NCBI GenBank assembly: GCA_964244655.1
Contig: CAXTJU010000003.1
Coordinates: 27,204 to 91,203 of the forward strand
Direction of reading: 5' to 3'
Length of the DNA: 64,000 nucleotides
From: LMUY01 sp964244655
GTDB taxonomy: Bacteria; Pseudomonadota; Alphaproteobacteria; Acetobacterales; Acetobacteraceae
Below the pieces are notes generated by a model, which saw only the letters and a program-made list of their open reading frames with translations, ran no database searches and was not told the origin of the DNA. How positions within the stretch are numbered: position 1 is the stretch's first letter; each line of letters opens with the position of its first letter. The translations under genes and the position numbers were made by a program. Shown in pieces: positions 45,303 to 53,194 of this stretch.

Positions 45303-45854
45303 GTGCCAATGAGATGGCTGGCTGCCGTCAGCAGCCTGGTGGTCGTGTCGGCCGTCATGCCGAGCCCCGCAGCGGCGAAGATCCGCTCGGTCGTCGTGCA
45401 GTGGGGCGAGGTGGCCGTGGTGGCGTCGGACAAGGTGCTGGGTCCTGAGTACCAGGAGCACTCCCTGAGCCGCGGGCATGAGGTGGCCTGGTCCAAATAC
45501 GTCAACCACGACGATCATGTTCCGGCCCAGCTCTGCCGCGGCTTTGGCTTTGAGGCTTGGCTGGCGGGCGGAGTGGCCGACGAGATGCCAAGCCGCGTCT
45601 TGCTGCGGGTGAGCCACCCGTTGCAAACGCGACCGGATGGCGCAACGAGCACGCAGGATACGCTGCTGGTGCCGGTGACGAACGGTTCAGTCGGCTCTTC
45701 CTACACGTTCGACGAACCATGGGAGGTCCAGGCGGGCGAGTGGACGTTTGACGTCGTCCTGGACGGAGAGGTCATCGCATCCAAGACCTTCGTGCTGGCG
45801 GCGCCGAAGCCAGGCACTCCGGCGCCAGAGTGCCCCGGGCGCGCCGTCAGCTAG
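45303..45854 (+). CDS. Exported DUF3859-family protein
   Basis: A 183-residue protein with a signal peptide (MRWLAAVSSLVVVSAVMPSPAAA). The mature domain is beta-rich with FGFEAWLAGG, a HPLQTRPDG loop and SSYTFDEPWEVQAGEWTFDVVLDG, the pattern of DUF3859, an immunoglobulin-like domain of unknown function. GTG 45303 has a GGAGGG box six bases upstream; ATG 45309 is the alternative. It diverges from the S10 peptidase gene and its stop overlaps the atpF stop on the opposite strand through a CTAG, so transcripts from the two strands collide at this point. Confidence 0.75.
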   Translation: MPMRWLAAVSSLVVVSAVMPSPAAAKIRSVVVQWGEVAVVASDKVLGPEYQEHSLSRGHEVAWSKYVNHDDHVPAQLCRGFGFEAWLAGGVADEMPSRVLLRVSHPLQTRPDGATSTQDTLLVPVTNGSVGSSYTFDEPWEVQAGEWTFDVVLDGEVIASKTFVLAAPKPGTPAPECPGRAVS

Positions 45855-46354
45855 GCCGCGCGCCGCACCAGCGCCGCCGGCAATCCGGCAATCGCGCGGT
45901 CAATGATGGCGGAGTCGGCATCCACGGACAGGGTGGCCGCAATCACCTCTTGCGCCGCGCGGGCCGCGATGTCGGCGGCTGCCACGCGCACCTCCGTCAC
46001 GGCGGCCTTCTCGGCGGCGGCGATGCGATCCATCGCCATCTGCTCCCGGCGTCGGCCTGCTGCCTCCGCATCTGTCCGCGCCTGCTCACCCACGCGGGCT
46101 GCCTCGGCATGGGCGGACTCCAGCAGTGAACGCGCCTCGGTGGTGGCCTGCTCGCGCCGAGTCGTGGCGTCCTTGAGCATCGCTTCGGCTTCGGACCGCA
46201 AGCGGCTCGCTTCGTCGAGGTCGGAGCGGATGATGGACGCGTGGCGGTCCAGCATGATGGTCAACGCCCGCCAAATCCGGTTGCCGAACAACGCAAAGAA
46301 GATGACGAACGCGACCGCGACCCAGGAGCGCGGTTCGGCAAAAAAGCTGTGCAT
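45851..46354 (-). CDS. atpF: ATP synthase F0 subunit b
   Basis: One of two b-type stator subunits (167 residues). An N-terminal membrane helix (WVAVAFVIFFALFGNRIW) is followed by a long, charged, alanine-rich coiled coil (DRHASIIRSDLDEASRLRSE onward) that links F0 to F1. Last gene of the F0 operon. The ATG at 46354 gives MHSFFAEPRSW; longer frames run into b'. Only seven bases separate it from atpF'. Having both b and b' is the rule in alphaproteobacteria and other photosynthesis-related lineages. Confidence 0.93.
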   Translation of the reverse strand: MHSFFAEPRSWVAVAFVIFFALFGNRIWRALTIMLDRHASIIRSDLDEASRLRSEAEAMLKDATTRREQATTEARSLLESAHAEAARVGEQARTDAEAAGRRREQMAMDRIAAAEKAAVTEVRVAAADIAARAAQEVIAATLSVDADSAIIDRAIAGLPAALVRRAA

Positions 46355-46361
46355 GGGTCCC

Positions 46362-46931
46362 TCAGCCCTTCGCTGCGGATGGCAGCAGGCCATCGACGGC
46401 GTGGTCAACCCGCGCCGCTTCCGGAACATGCCCGGTAAGCCGGGTCACCACGGCCGTCGCAGCCTCGCCGGCCACCTGGCGCAAGGCGCCCATGGCGTTG
46501 CCGCGCGCCGCGGCGATGCGGCCTTCGGCTTCCGCTAATTGGGCGTCGAGGGCCTGGTTCATGCTGGCGGCCCGGGCCGCCGCATCCGTCTTGGCCTGCT
46601 GGGTGGCGGCGGCGATAGAAGATTGCGCCTCTGCCCGGGCGCGCTGGGTGGCCTGCGTCAGTTCGGCCACGGCGGCATCTGCCTGCATTTTGGCAGTGCG
46701 GGCGGTGTCCAGGTTCCCGCTGATGGTCGCCCGGCGCTCCTGCACGACACTGCCAACTTTCGGCAGCGCCCAGCGGGAGAACAGTATGTAGAGCAGGGCG
46801 AATATCACCGCCCCCCACACCACCTGGCTGAGCGTGAGCGGGCTCTTGAAGTTCAGCTGCGGCATGCCCTCGTGCTCCGGCCCGGCGGCCGTGAGCAGGA
46901 GGGCCATGCCCGCCAGGGTGAGGCGGCGCAT
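46362..46931 (-). CDS. atpF': ATP synthase F0 subunit b'
   Basis: Second stator subunit (189 residues), pairing with b as a heterodimer. An apparent cleavable or hydrophobic leader (LTLAGMALLLTAAG) is followed by MPQLNFKSPLTLSQVVWGAVIFALLYILF, the typical b' membrane segment, then a coiled-coil region rich in alanine and charged residues. A start at the internal methionine of MPQLNF would give the more usual length of about 165 residues, so the N-terminus is uncertain. It lies eight bases downstream of atpE. Confidence 0.92.
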   Translation of the reverse strand: MRRLTLAGMALLLTAAGPEHEGMPQLNFKSPLTLSQVVWGAVIFALLYILFSRWALPKVGSVVQERRATISGNLDTARTAKMQADAAVAELTQATQRARAEAQSSIAAATQQAKTDAAARAASMNQALDAQLAEAEGRIAAARGNAMGALRQVAGEAATAVVTRLTGHVPEAARVDHAVDGLLPSAAKG

Positions 46932-46939
46932 GGCAGGCT

Positions 46940-47164
46940 TCAGGTGAACAGGATCAAAAACGAAATCAGCAGGGCGAACAGCGCCACCGCCTCCGTCAGC
47001 GCGAAGCCGAGAATGCCGAGGCCGAACACCTGGTCGCGTGCGGAGGGATTGCGCGCCACGCTGGTGACCAACGCTGAGAAGATATTGCCGATGCCGATGC
47101 CCACGCCGGCGAGCGCGATTACGGCGATACCGGCGCCAAGGGCCTTAGCTGCAGCGACGTCCAT
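46940..47164 (-). CDS. atpE: ATP synthase F0 subunit c
   Basis: The proton-binding ring subunit: 74 residues, two membrane helices and the polar loop ARNPSARDQVF. The essential proton-carrying carboxylate is the glutamate in LTEAVALFALL, residue 58. No sodium-type ligand set (the Q...ES pattern) is evident, consistent with a proton-driven enzyme. Confidence 0.97.
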   Translation of the reverse strand: MDVAAAKALGAGIAVIALAGVGIGIGNIFSALVTSVARNPSARDQVFGLGILGFALTEAVALFALLISFLILFT

Positions 47165-47209
47165 GTCTTGAAGTCCTTCGTTTGGTTGGAAGTGGTCTGA
47201 CAGACGGCT

Positions 47210-47980
47210 CTAGTGCAGGTGCACCGCGTCATGCAGGTAGATGCAGGTGAGAATGGCGAACACGTAGGCCTGCAAGAAGGCGACCAGTAGCTCAAACCCC
47301 ACCAGCAAGACGTTGATCGCCAGCGGCCCTACGGCGCCGATCGTGCCCAGCACGCCGGCGGCCGACAGCATCAGGATGAAGGTGGCGAACACCTCGAACA
47401 TCACGTGCCCGGCGACCATGTTGGCGAACAGCCGGATCGAGAGGCTGACCGGCCGTGACAGGTAGGAGATGATCTCCACCGGGATGATCAGCGGCGCCAG
47501 CAGCTTGGGCGCACCCGGCGGGAAGAAGTATTCCGTGAAGAAGTGGCTGCCGTTCTCGCGGATCGCCACGAAGGTCACGAACACGATCACCATCAGCGCC
47601 AGCGCCGCCGTGACGGCGATGTGGCTGGTGTAGGTGAAGGCAAAGGGCAGCAGGCCGAGCAGGTTGCCCATCAGCACGAAGAAGAACAGGGTGAAGATGA
47701 ACGGAAAGAAACGCCGCCCCTCCTCGCCGATCTGGTCCACGCACATCTTCTCAATGAATTCGTAGCTCATTTCGGCGAGCGATTGCAGCCGGTTCGGCAC
47801 CACGGCGCGACCGCGCATGCCGAACACCAGCATGAACAGCACGAGGGCACCGCCGGCCACCATCCAGGCGTTGGACTGGGTGAAGTTGACCGATTGCCCC
47901 AGCAAGCCCCAGCCGTGATGCAGCTTGAACTGCCCGAGCGCATCAATCGCCGGCGCGCCCGCCTCTGTCGGATCAGCCAA
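47210..47980 (-). CDS. atpB: ATP synthase F0 subunit a
   Basis: The stator channel subunit (256 residues) that, with the c ring, forms the two proton half-channels. Multiple membrane helices are visible, and the essential arginine is in SLSIRLFANMVAGH. The C-terminal FLQAYVFAILTCIYLHDAVH is standard. It overlaps atpI by eight bases and is followed by a 45-base gap before atpE, where the c-subunit ribosome site lies. Confidence 0.96.
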   Translation of the reverse strand: MADPTEAGAPAIDALGQFKLHHGWGLLGQSVNFTQSNAWMVAGGALVLFMLVFGMRGRAVVPNRLQSLAEMSYEFIEKMCVDQIGEEGRRFFPFIFTLFFFVLMGNLLGLLPFAFTYTSHIAVTAALALMVIVFVTFVAIRENGSHFFTEYFFPPGAPKLLAPLIIPVEIISYLSRPVSLSIRLFANMVAGHVMFEVFATFILMLSAAGVLGTIGAVGPLAINVLLVGFELLVAFLQAYVFAILTCIYLHDAVHLH

Positions 47981-48284
47981 GGTTCCGTTCCTTCCCCTCG
48001 GCCGCCTTGGCCGGCTTGGGCGCCATCAGGCGCCACACGTTCGCAATTCCCGCCGCTCCGCCCAGCAGCATGCCCACCACCAGAAGCAAGGGCGAGGTAT
48101 GCAGCCAGTGATCCAGCGCCCAGCCCAGTCCCACGCCGACCAGCAAGGCGGACAGCAGCTCCACCCCGACCCGCGTGCCCACCCCCCAGGCAGATCCAGA
48201 CACCGACCGACCAGCAGCATGCGCGGGCCTGCGGGCCTGCGCCGCCCGCAGCCTGCGCTCGAACTCAGCAGGATCGTCAGCCAA
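47973..48284 (-). CDS. atpI: ATP synthase-associated protein AtpI
   Basis: A small membrane protein (about 103 residues) that heads the F0 operon and is thought to assist c-ring assembly or magnesium supply. Acidic N-terminus (ADDPAEFERRLRAAQ) and two helices (VELLSALLVGVGLGWALD and PLLLVVGMLLGGAAGIA) match the alphaproteobacterial AtpI/Ncf-like family. The TTG at 48284 lies five bases after a GGAGGG box and gives the usual N-terminus; a GTG at 48299 gives a version five residues longer. F1 genes are absent from the window, as expected for the split alphaproteobacterial arrangement. Confidence 0.88.
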   Translation of the reverse strand: MADDPAEFERRLRAAQARRPAHAAGRSVSGSAWGVGTRVGVELLSALLVGVGLGWALDHWLHTSPLLLVVGMLLGGAAGIANVWRLMAPKPAKAAEGKERNLG

Positions 48285-48322
48285 AACCGCCCTCCGCACC
48301 CGAGCAGGTCAGGCGGGGCTTG

Positions 48323-50179
48323 CTAACCGGGGGCTACAGGGGTGTCAAGAACGGGTGCGACGCGGAATCCGCCGGATTGCCGCCGCCACAGCCGGGCATA
48401 CACACCGTCCGCCGCCAGCAGCGCGGCATGAGTTCCCTGCTCGGCGATGCGGCCCTGTTCCATGACCACGATGCGGTCCATCCGGGCCAGGGTGGAGAGG
48501 CGGTGCGCGATGGCGATCACCGTGCGCCCCTCCATCAGCCCGTCCAGCTGCTCTTGGATGGCGTTCTCCACCTCCGAGTCGAGCGCGCTGGTCGCCTCGT
48601 CCAGCACCAGGATCGGCGCGTCCTTCAGGATCACCCGCGCGATGGCCACGCGCTGCCGCTGTCCGCCCGACAGCTTGACGCCGCGCTCGCCCACGTGCGC
48701 GTCGTAGCCGCGGCGGCCGTTCCAGTCCTCCAGCGTGCCGATGAACGCGTCGGCATGGGCACGCCGGGCGGCGTCGAGCACCTCGGCCTCGGGCGCGTCG
48801 GGCCGGCCGTAGCGGATGTTGTCGCGGATGGAGCGGTGCAGCAGGGAGGTGTCCTGCGTCACCATGCCGATCTGCCCGCGCAGGGTCTCCTGCGTCACGG
48901 CCGCGATATCCTGCCCGTCGATGGTGATGCGTCCAGCCTCCGGCGCATAGAAGCCGAGCAGCAGGTTGACCAGCGTCGATTTGCCCGCCCCCGACTGGCC
49001 GACCAGCCCCACCCGCTCGCCGGGCCGGATGTCGAGCTCAAGCCCGTGCAGCACGCCGCGCTGGGTGCCGTAGCCGAACCGCACTGCCTCGAACCGGATC
49101 CCACCCTCGCTGACGATGAGCGGCCGGGCACCGGGCAGGTCCGGATGCTGGCGCGGCCCGGCGATGGAGCGCATCGAGTCCTGCACCACGCCCACGTTCT
49201 CGAAGATGCTGGTCACGCTGTCCGACACCCAGCCGGCGATGTTGTTCACCTGCCACGCCAGCGGCAGCGCCATCGCGACCACGTTCACCCCGACCCGGCC
49301 CTGCCGCCACAGCCAGATCGACAGCCCGGCTGTGCCGACCACCATGCAGGCGTTGGTCACCTGCAGCATCAGCGCCCAGGCGGTGAGCAGCCGGGTGCTG
49401 CTGCGGTAAATCTCGGTCTGGTCGTCCACCAGCCCGGAGACGTAGGCGTCCTCGTCGGAAGCGCGGGCGAACAGCTTGACGGTGAGGATGTTGGTGTAGC
49501 TGTCCACCACGCCGCCAGTGACCAGGGAACGCGCCTCGGAGTTGCGGCGGGAGCGGCTGCGCGCCCGCGGCACGAACCAGCGCAGCAGCACGGCGTAGGC
49601 CACGAACCACAGCGCCATCGGGATCGCCAGCCGCGCGTCGGCATGGCCCATCAGCAGCATCGCGGAGCCGCCATAGATCACGATGTACCAAACCGCGTTG
49701 GTGGTCGCGACCACGCTTTCGCGCAGCGCCGGGCCGACCTGCATCACCCGGTTCGCGACCCGGCCCGCGAAGTCGTTCTGGAAGAAGGTCCAGCTCTGCC
49801 GCACGACATGCCAGTGCGACTGCCAACGCACCAGGTTGGTCAGGCCCGGCGTGATCGCCTGGTTGGTGACGAGGTTGCGCAGCAGCATGCCGCCGGGCCG
49901 CACGACCAGCAGCACCGCCGCCATGCCCAGCAGCTGCCACCTGGCCTGTAGCCACAGCTCCGCCGGCTGGTAACGGGTGGTCAGCGCCACCACCCGCCCC
50001 AGGAACGCGGGGATGAGGCTGTCCAGCAGCGCCGTGAGCGTGCCCACGGCGAACAGCGCCACCACCAGCGCGCGCGATTGCCGGACGAAGTGCCAGTAGA
50101 ACGCCGCCAGGCTCTCGGGCGGCTGGCCCGGCGGCGGCGGCGCCGTGGGCGTGAGGAAGCTTTCGAACCACTTGAACAT
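48323..50179 (-). CDS. ABC exporter, fused membrane and ATPase domains
   Basis: A half-size exporter of 618 residues: a six-helix type IV transmembrane domain (about 30-330) and an ATPase domain (about 360-590) with Walker A GQSGAGKST, signature KLSGGQRQR, Walker B ILVLDEATS and the H-loop IAHRLST. It resembles the multidrug/lipid exporter group (MsbA-like, ATM1-like); substrate unknown. The first five codons at the ATG (MFKWFESF) match related proteins better than the 12-residue longer start. It sits between the F0 operon and a small membrane-protein gene in the opposite orientation. Confidence 0.92.
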   Translation of the reverse strand: MFKWFESFLTPTAPPPPGQPPESLAAFYWHFVRQSRALVVALFAVGTLTALLDSLIPAFLGRVVALTTRYQPAELWLQARWQLLGMAAVLLVVRPGGMLLRNLVTNQAITPGLTNLVRWQSHWHVVRQSWTFFQNDFAGRVANRVMQVGPALRESVVATTNAVWYIVIYGGSAMLLMGHADARLAIPMALWFVAYAVLLRWFVPRARSRSRRNSEARSLVTGGVVDSYTNILTVKLFARASDEDAYVSGLVDDQTEIYRSSTRLLTAWALMLQVTNACMVVGTAGLSIWLWRQGRVGVNVVAMALPLAWQVNNIAGWVSDSVTSIFENVGVVQDSMRSIAGPRQHPDLPGARPLIVSEGGIRFEAVRFGYGTQRGVLHGLELDIRPGERVGLVGQSGAGKSTLVNLLLGFYAPEAGRITIDGQDIAAVTQETLRGQIGMVTQDTSLLHRSIRDNIRYGRPDAPEAEVLDAARRAHADAFIGTLEDWNGRRGYDAHVGERGVKLSGGQRQRVAIARVILKDAPILVLDEATSALDSEVENAIQEQLDGLMEGRTVIAIAHRLSTLARMDRIVVMEQGRIAEQGTHAALLAADGVYARLWRRQSGGFRVAPVLDTPVAPG

Positions 50180-50276
50180 GGCCCTGGAAGTCGGGCGCTG
50201 TCCGTGCCGGGTCAAGCCAAGCCCGCGTTATCGCTCGCCTGGACGTGAGGCAGGCCGACCTGTAACGACGCGGACC

Positions 50277-50555
50277 ATGGGGCAGGTGGATCAGGCGCTT
50301 GGGACGGTTGCGAATTGGCTGCGCGCCCTGCTTGGGCTGTTCCTCGGCCTGTTCGGCGTGCTCGACGTGTTCTTGCGCCATGCGCTGGCCAGCGCCGGAG
50401 TGCCTAGCAATGCGCAGGCCGTCATCATCCTGCTCGCGGCGGTGGTATTTATCGCCGGCGTGCTGCGGCTCTTCGGTGGCGTATTCCGCATCCTCCTGGT
50501 GGTGTTCCTGATTTTGCTGATGCTACACGTCCTGCTGCCGCCCAACAGCTTTTGA
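50277..50555 (+). CDS. Small membrane protein of unknown function
   Basis: A 92-residue protein with three hydrophobic stretches (LRALLGLFLGLFGVLDVFL, AVIILLAAVVFIAGVLRLF and ILLVVFLILLMLHVLL). No conserved charged active-site residues. The ATG at 50277 is preferred over earlier in-frame codons that overlap the divergent ABC gene's start. Its TGA stop overlaps a TTG of the methyltransferase frame, so it may be co-transcribed with that gene. Confidence 0.65.
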   Translation: MGQVDQALGTVANWLRALLGLFLGLFGVLDVFLRHALASAGVPSNAQAVIILLAAVVFIAGVLRLFGGVFRILLVVFLILLMLHVLLPPNSF

Positions 50556-50578
50556 CCATCGGACCGGCGTCGCTGAGC

Positions 50579-51376
50579 ATGTCCAGCCCGCCCCTATCAA
50601 AAGGATTCCTGATCATCCCCCCTGTTGCCCGGCTGGACACGCGCGCCCTTCCTGCTGCCGAGCCGCCCTTGCCCGGCAAGCGCTTCGACAGCGCCCGGCT
50701 GCACCGGCTGATCGCCGCCAGCCGCACCATCCGCTCGTTGTCCATCGGCCTGCTCGCTCGGCTTGAGCTGGCCTTCCTGGCCGGCCACAAGGAGCGCCAC
50801 GTGCTGAGCGCCATCAAGGCGGCGCGCCGCCAGCGGGAGTCGCTGCTCAGCGGCAACGAAGCCTTCTCGTTGTACTCCATCGCCCGCGCGCAGAGTCGGC
50901 TGGAAGGCGAGATGGCAGAGGTCGGCGTCTATCAGGGGGTCTCGGCCAAGATCATCAGCGTGGCCAGCGACGGGGCGCCGCTCCACCTTTTCGACACCTT
51001 TTCCGGCTTGCCAGCGCCCGATGCGGACGAGTTCGCCCGGATGCGCGAAGGGCACTATGCGGCCTCGCTGCCCTCCGTGCAGGCTTTCATGGCGGACCGG
51101 CCCGATGTGAGCTTCTACCCCGGCCTGTTCCCAGCCACCTCGGCCCCGTGCGACGGCCGGCGCTTCTCGTTCGTGCACCTGGACGTGGACCTGAAATCAA
51201 GCACGCTTGGCTGCCTCGAGTTCTTCTACCCGCGCATGGTCCCCGGCGGTGTGATCCTGACCCACGACTACTCTTACCTGGACGGCGTGCGCGCCGCCTA
51301 CGCCGAGTTCTTGGAAACCCGGCGCGAACGGCCGATCGAGCTGCCATCCTCACAGGCCATGCTCATCAAGCTCTAG
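50579..51376 (+). CDS. TylF/MycF-type class I methyltransferase
   Basis: A SAM-dependent methyltransferase of about 265 residues. SAM-binding motif AEVGVYQGVSAKII, then HLFDTFSGLP, and the metal/sugar-binding part HLDVDLKSSTLGCLEFFYPR with VPGGVILTHDYS are the hallmarks of the TylF (macrocin O-methyltransferase) family, which methylates sugar hydroxyls in a metal-dependent way. In bacterial surface-glycan clusters these enzymes cap O-antigen or exopolysaccharide sugars. The glycosyltransferase cluster begins about 4.5 kb downstream. ATG 50579 has no clear ribosome site; TTG 50552 overlaps the previous stop. Confidence 0.85.
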   Translation: MSSPPLSKGFLIIPPVARLDTRALPAAEPPLPGKRFDSARLHRLIAASRTIRSLSIGLLARLELAFLAGHKERHVLSAIKAARRQRESLLSGNEAFSLYSIARAQSRLEGEMAEVGVYQGVSAKIISVASDGAPLHLFDTFSGLPAPDADEFARMREGHYAASLPSVQAFMADRPDVSFYPGLFPATSAPCDGRRFSFVHLDVDLKSSTLGCLEFFYPRMVPGGVILTHDYSYLDGVRAAYAEFLETRRERPIELPSSQAMLIKL

Positions 51377-51689
51377 CCGACGACCGATGGAACGCCACGA
51401 AGCGAAGAGCGGGGCTCCACCACAGGATGGGACTTCCTAAACACTTATGCTCGTAGAGGGCGAAGGAAAACCTCGCTGGCAGAAGCCATCCTCTGGTGGG
51501 TGCAGGGGCAAAAACCTGTTGGAGTCCACCCGTTATTGCGTTGGTGTAACCGCAAGTAACAATGCCGTCCCAAGACTCGTTGCATATTTGGCCTGCTGAA
51601 CGAATTGTGTATGGCTGATTGCCTTTAGAACACGTTGTTCACGATTAGGTTTGCAGTGCTCGTTGCTGACCGCTTGAAAAGGAAGAATC
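51377..51689. other. Non-coding stretch before the ferritin-like gene
   Basis: About 310 bases with lower GC than the flanking genes and no supportable open frame. An AAAGGAAG ribosome site lies just before the ATG at 51690. The promoter of the ferritin-like gene should be here; I could not assign its boxes. Confidence 0.5.
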
Positions 51690-52598
51690 ATGACTCCGAC
51701 CAACCAGAGTTCAAAGGCAGGTCCCCGCTTGGACCGCCGGGCCATGCTTGGCGCGGCCAGCGTGGCAACGATCGGTGCCGTGCTCGGCGCTTCCGGCTCC
51801 GCACAGGCCCAGGCGGCGACCGGGCTGACCGACGGAGATATCTTTAACTTCGCCCTCAACCTCGAATACCTCGAAGCCAACCTCTACCTGCACGCCGTGA
51901 CCGGACAGGGCTTGCCAAGCACACTGACCACCGGCACCGGCACGGCGGGGACCGTCACCCTGCTCACCCCTGGCCCGGTACCGTTCCAGAGCACGGCCGT
52001 GCAACAGTATGCGCTGCGCCTCGCCCTGGACGAGCAGGCGCACGTCAACCTGATTCGCTCCTACCTGACCCTCAAGGGCTTCAGCCCCGTGGCCCAGCCC
52101 GCGATCAACTACGCCACCGCTTTCTCGGCACTAGCAGTGGCCGCCGGGTTGATTCAGCCCGGCCAGACCTTCGATCCGCTCGCGGACGATGACAGCTTCC
52201 TGCTCGCCGCTTACTCGCTCATCGACGTGGGCGTGTCGGCTTACGCCGGGGCGGCCAACATGATCGTTGACCCCGACTTGCAGGCTCAAGGTGCCGGGCT
52301 GCTCGGCGCCGAAGGTTCGCACTCGGGGGCAATCCGGGGCATCCTGGCAGATCTAGGCGGCGGGAATGCGACGAACGCGATCTCCGCGGCGCGGGCGACC
52401 CTGTCGGGAGCGGCTGATGACGTAGGCACCTCAATCCCGGGCGAGGCCTACAACTTCGTTGATAACGACTACAACGGCTTGGTCTTCCGTCGCACGCCAC
52501 AGCAGGTGTTGGCCATCGTTTACCAAAGTCCAGCAGTCGGAACAGCAAGCGGCGGCTTCTTCCCGAACGGAGTCAACGGCACCATCACGATGGTTTAG
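51690..52598 (+). CDS. Tat-exported ferritin-like domain protein
   Basis: A 302-residue protein with a twin-arginine signal (LDRRAMLGAASVATIGAVLG, ending near AQAQA). The mature part is a ferritin-like four-helix domain (PF13668-type): NFALNLEYLEANLYLHA carries a glutamate pair, LALDEQAHVNLIRSYL a glutamate/histidine pair and GAEGSHSGAIRGIL a second histidine, which could form a di-iron site. Relatives are described as desiccation- or stress-related proteins of unknown activity. A good Shine-Dalgarno (AAAGGAAG) precedes the ATG. It faces the small minus-strand gene at 52638 across a strong hairpin. Confidence 0.85.
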   Translation: MTPTNQSSKAGPRLDRRAMLGAASVATIGAVLGASGSAQAQAATGLTDGDIFNFALNLEYLEANLYLHAVTGQGLPSTLTTGTGTAGTVTLLTPGPVPFQSTAVQQYALRLALDEQAHVNLIRSYLTLKGFSPVAQPAINYATAFSALAVAAGLIQPGQTFDPLADDDSFLLAAYSLIDVGVSAYAGAANMIVDPDLQAQGAGLLGAEGSHSGAIRGILADLGGGNATNAISAARATLSGAADDVGTSIPGEAYNFVDNDYNGLVFRRTPQQVLAIVYQSPAVGTASGGFFPNGVNGTITMV

Positions 52599-52608
52599 CT
52601 TGCCCGGC

Positions 52609-52639
52609 AGCTGCCCCACCCAGTCCGGGCGGGGCAGCT
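52609..52639. terminator. GC-rich hairpin between convergent genes
   Basis: AGCTGCCCC at 52609-52617 is perfectly complementary to GGGGCAGCT at 52631-52639, with a loop of 13 bases and a possible inner CC/GG pair. It sits 11 bases after the ferritin-like stop and overlaps the stop of the minus-strand gene at 52638. No T run follows, so it may act as a bidirectional or Rho-assisted terminator. Confidence 0.6.
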
Positions 52640-52847
52640 ACGCTCTGGATGGCCGCATTGACGCGATAGCCGCTAAAATTGCGGCGTGGTCTGACTGCCG
52701 CTTGAGGTCGCGCGCCAGTTCCAGCATTCCATCCCGCACCGACCCGTCTGTGATCACATCAGCCAGGCGCCGACACTCATCAGACTGCCGCTTGAACCAA
52801 GCGGCATCCCAATGGCTTTCAAAGCCAGCGGGCAAACATTCTTCCAT
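52638..52847 (-). CDS. Small hypothetical helical protein
   Basis: A 69-residue protein (MEECLPAGFESHWDAAWFKRQSDECRRLADVI then LARDLKRQSDHAA). It belongs to a broadly distributed class of short alphaproteobacterial proteins with an ...RRAEECRxLA... helix followed by a xxxLxxLAxxxExQAD helix; none has an assigned function. The ATG at 52847 is preferred; earlier ATGs at 52898-52904 give an unsupported N-terminus. Confidence 0.55.
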   Translation of the reverse strand: MEECLPAGFESHWDAAWFKRQSDECRRLADVITDGSVRDGMLELARDLKRQSDHAAILAAIASMRPSRA

Positions 52848-53194
52848 ATCAGTTCCATTTTTCCATGTTGGATGGCTAAGCGCAGCATCGCTTTGCCACA
52901 TCACGTTTCAATGCCGTCATGCAATCGGGTCTTCCAGAAATCAATGCCTCAGCCAGGTCCCAGGGCTCGACCATTGCAGACGACATGCGCCAGCGCGGAG
53001 GTCGGGAGCAGCAAGACCATCCGCATGATGGTCGGCGCGAACTGCATCCACCATACCGAAGCAGGATGATGCGGCGACTTCAGTCCAATCCGTCGCACGC
53101 ACGCCTGAAATGGCTTGTCTCGCGACTGACGAGAGTAGGCGTCATACATGCCTCTTCTGGGCCATGTTAGGAGCAGCGGCATCCTTGGCGTTCA
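52848..53194. other. Spacer with no supportable gene
   Basis: About 350 bases. A minus-strand frame (52949-53182) includes a hydrophobic stretch that could be read as a signal peptide, but it has no ribosome site or family match, and other frames here look equally random. It could be decayed coding DNA. Nothing is called. Confidence 0.4.

Noticed and set aside
52949..53182. A minus-strand open frame with a hydrophobic stretch that could be read as a signal peptide
   Set aside because: No ribosome site or family match, and other frames in the same spacer look equally plausible.
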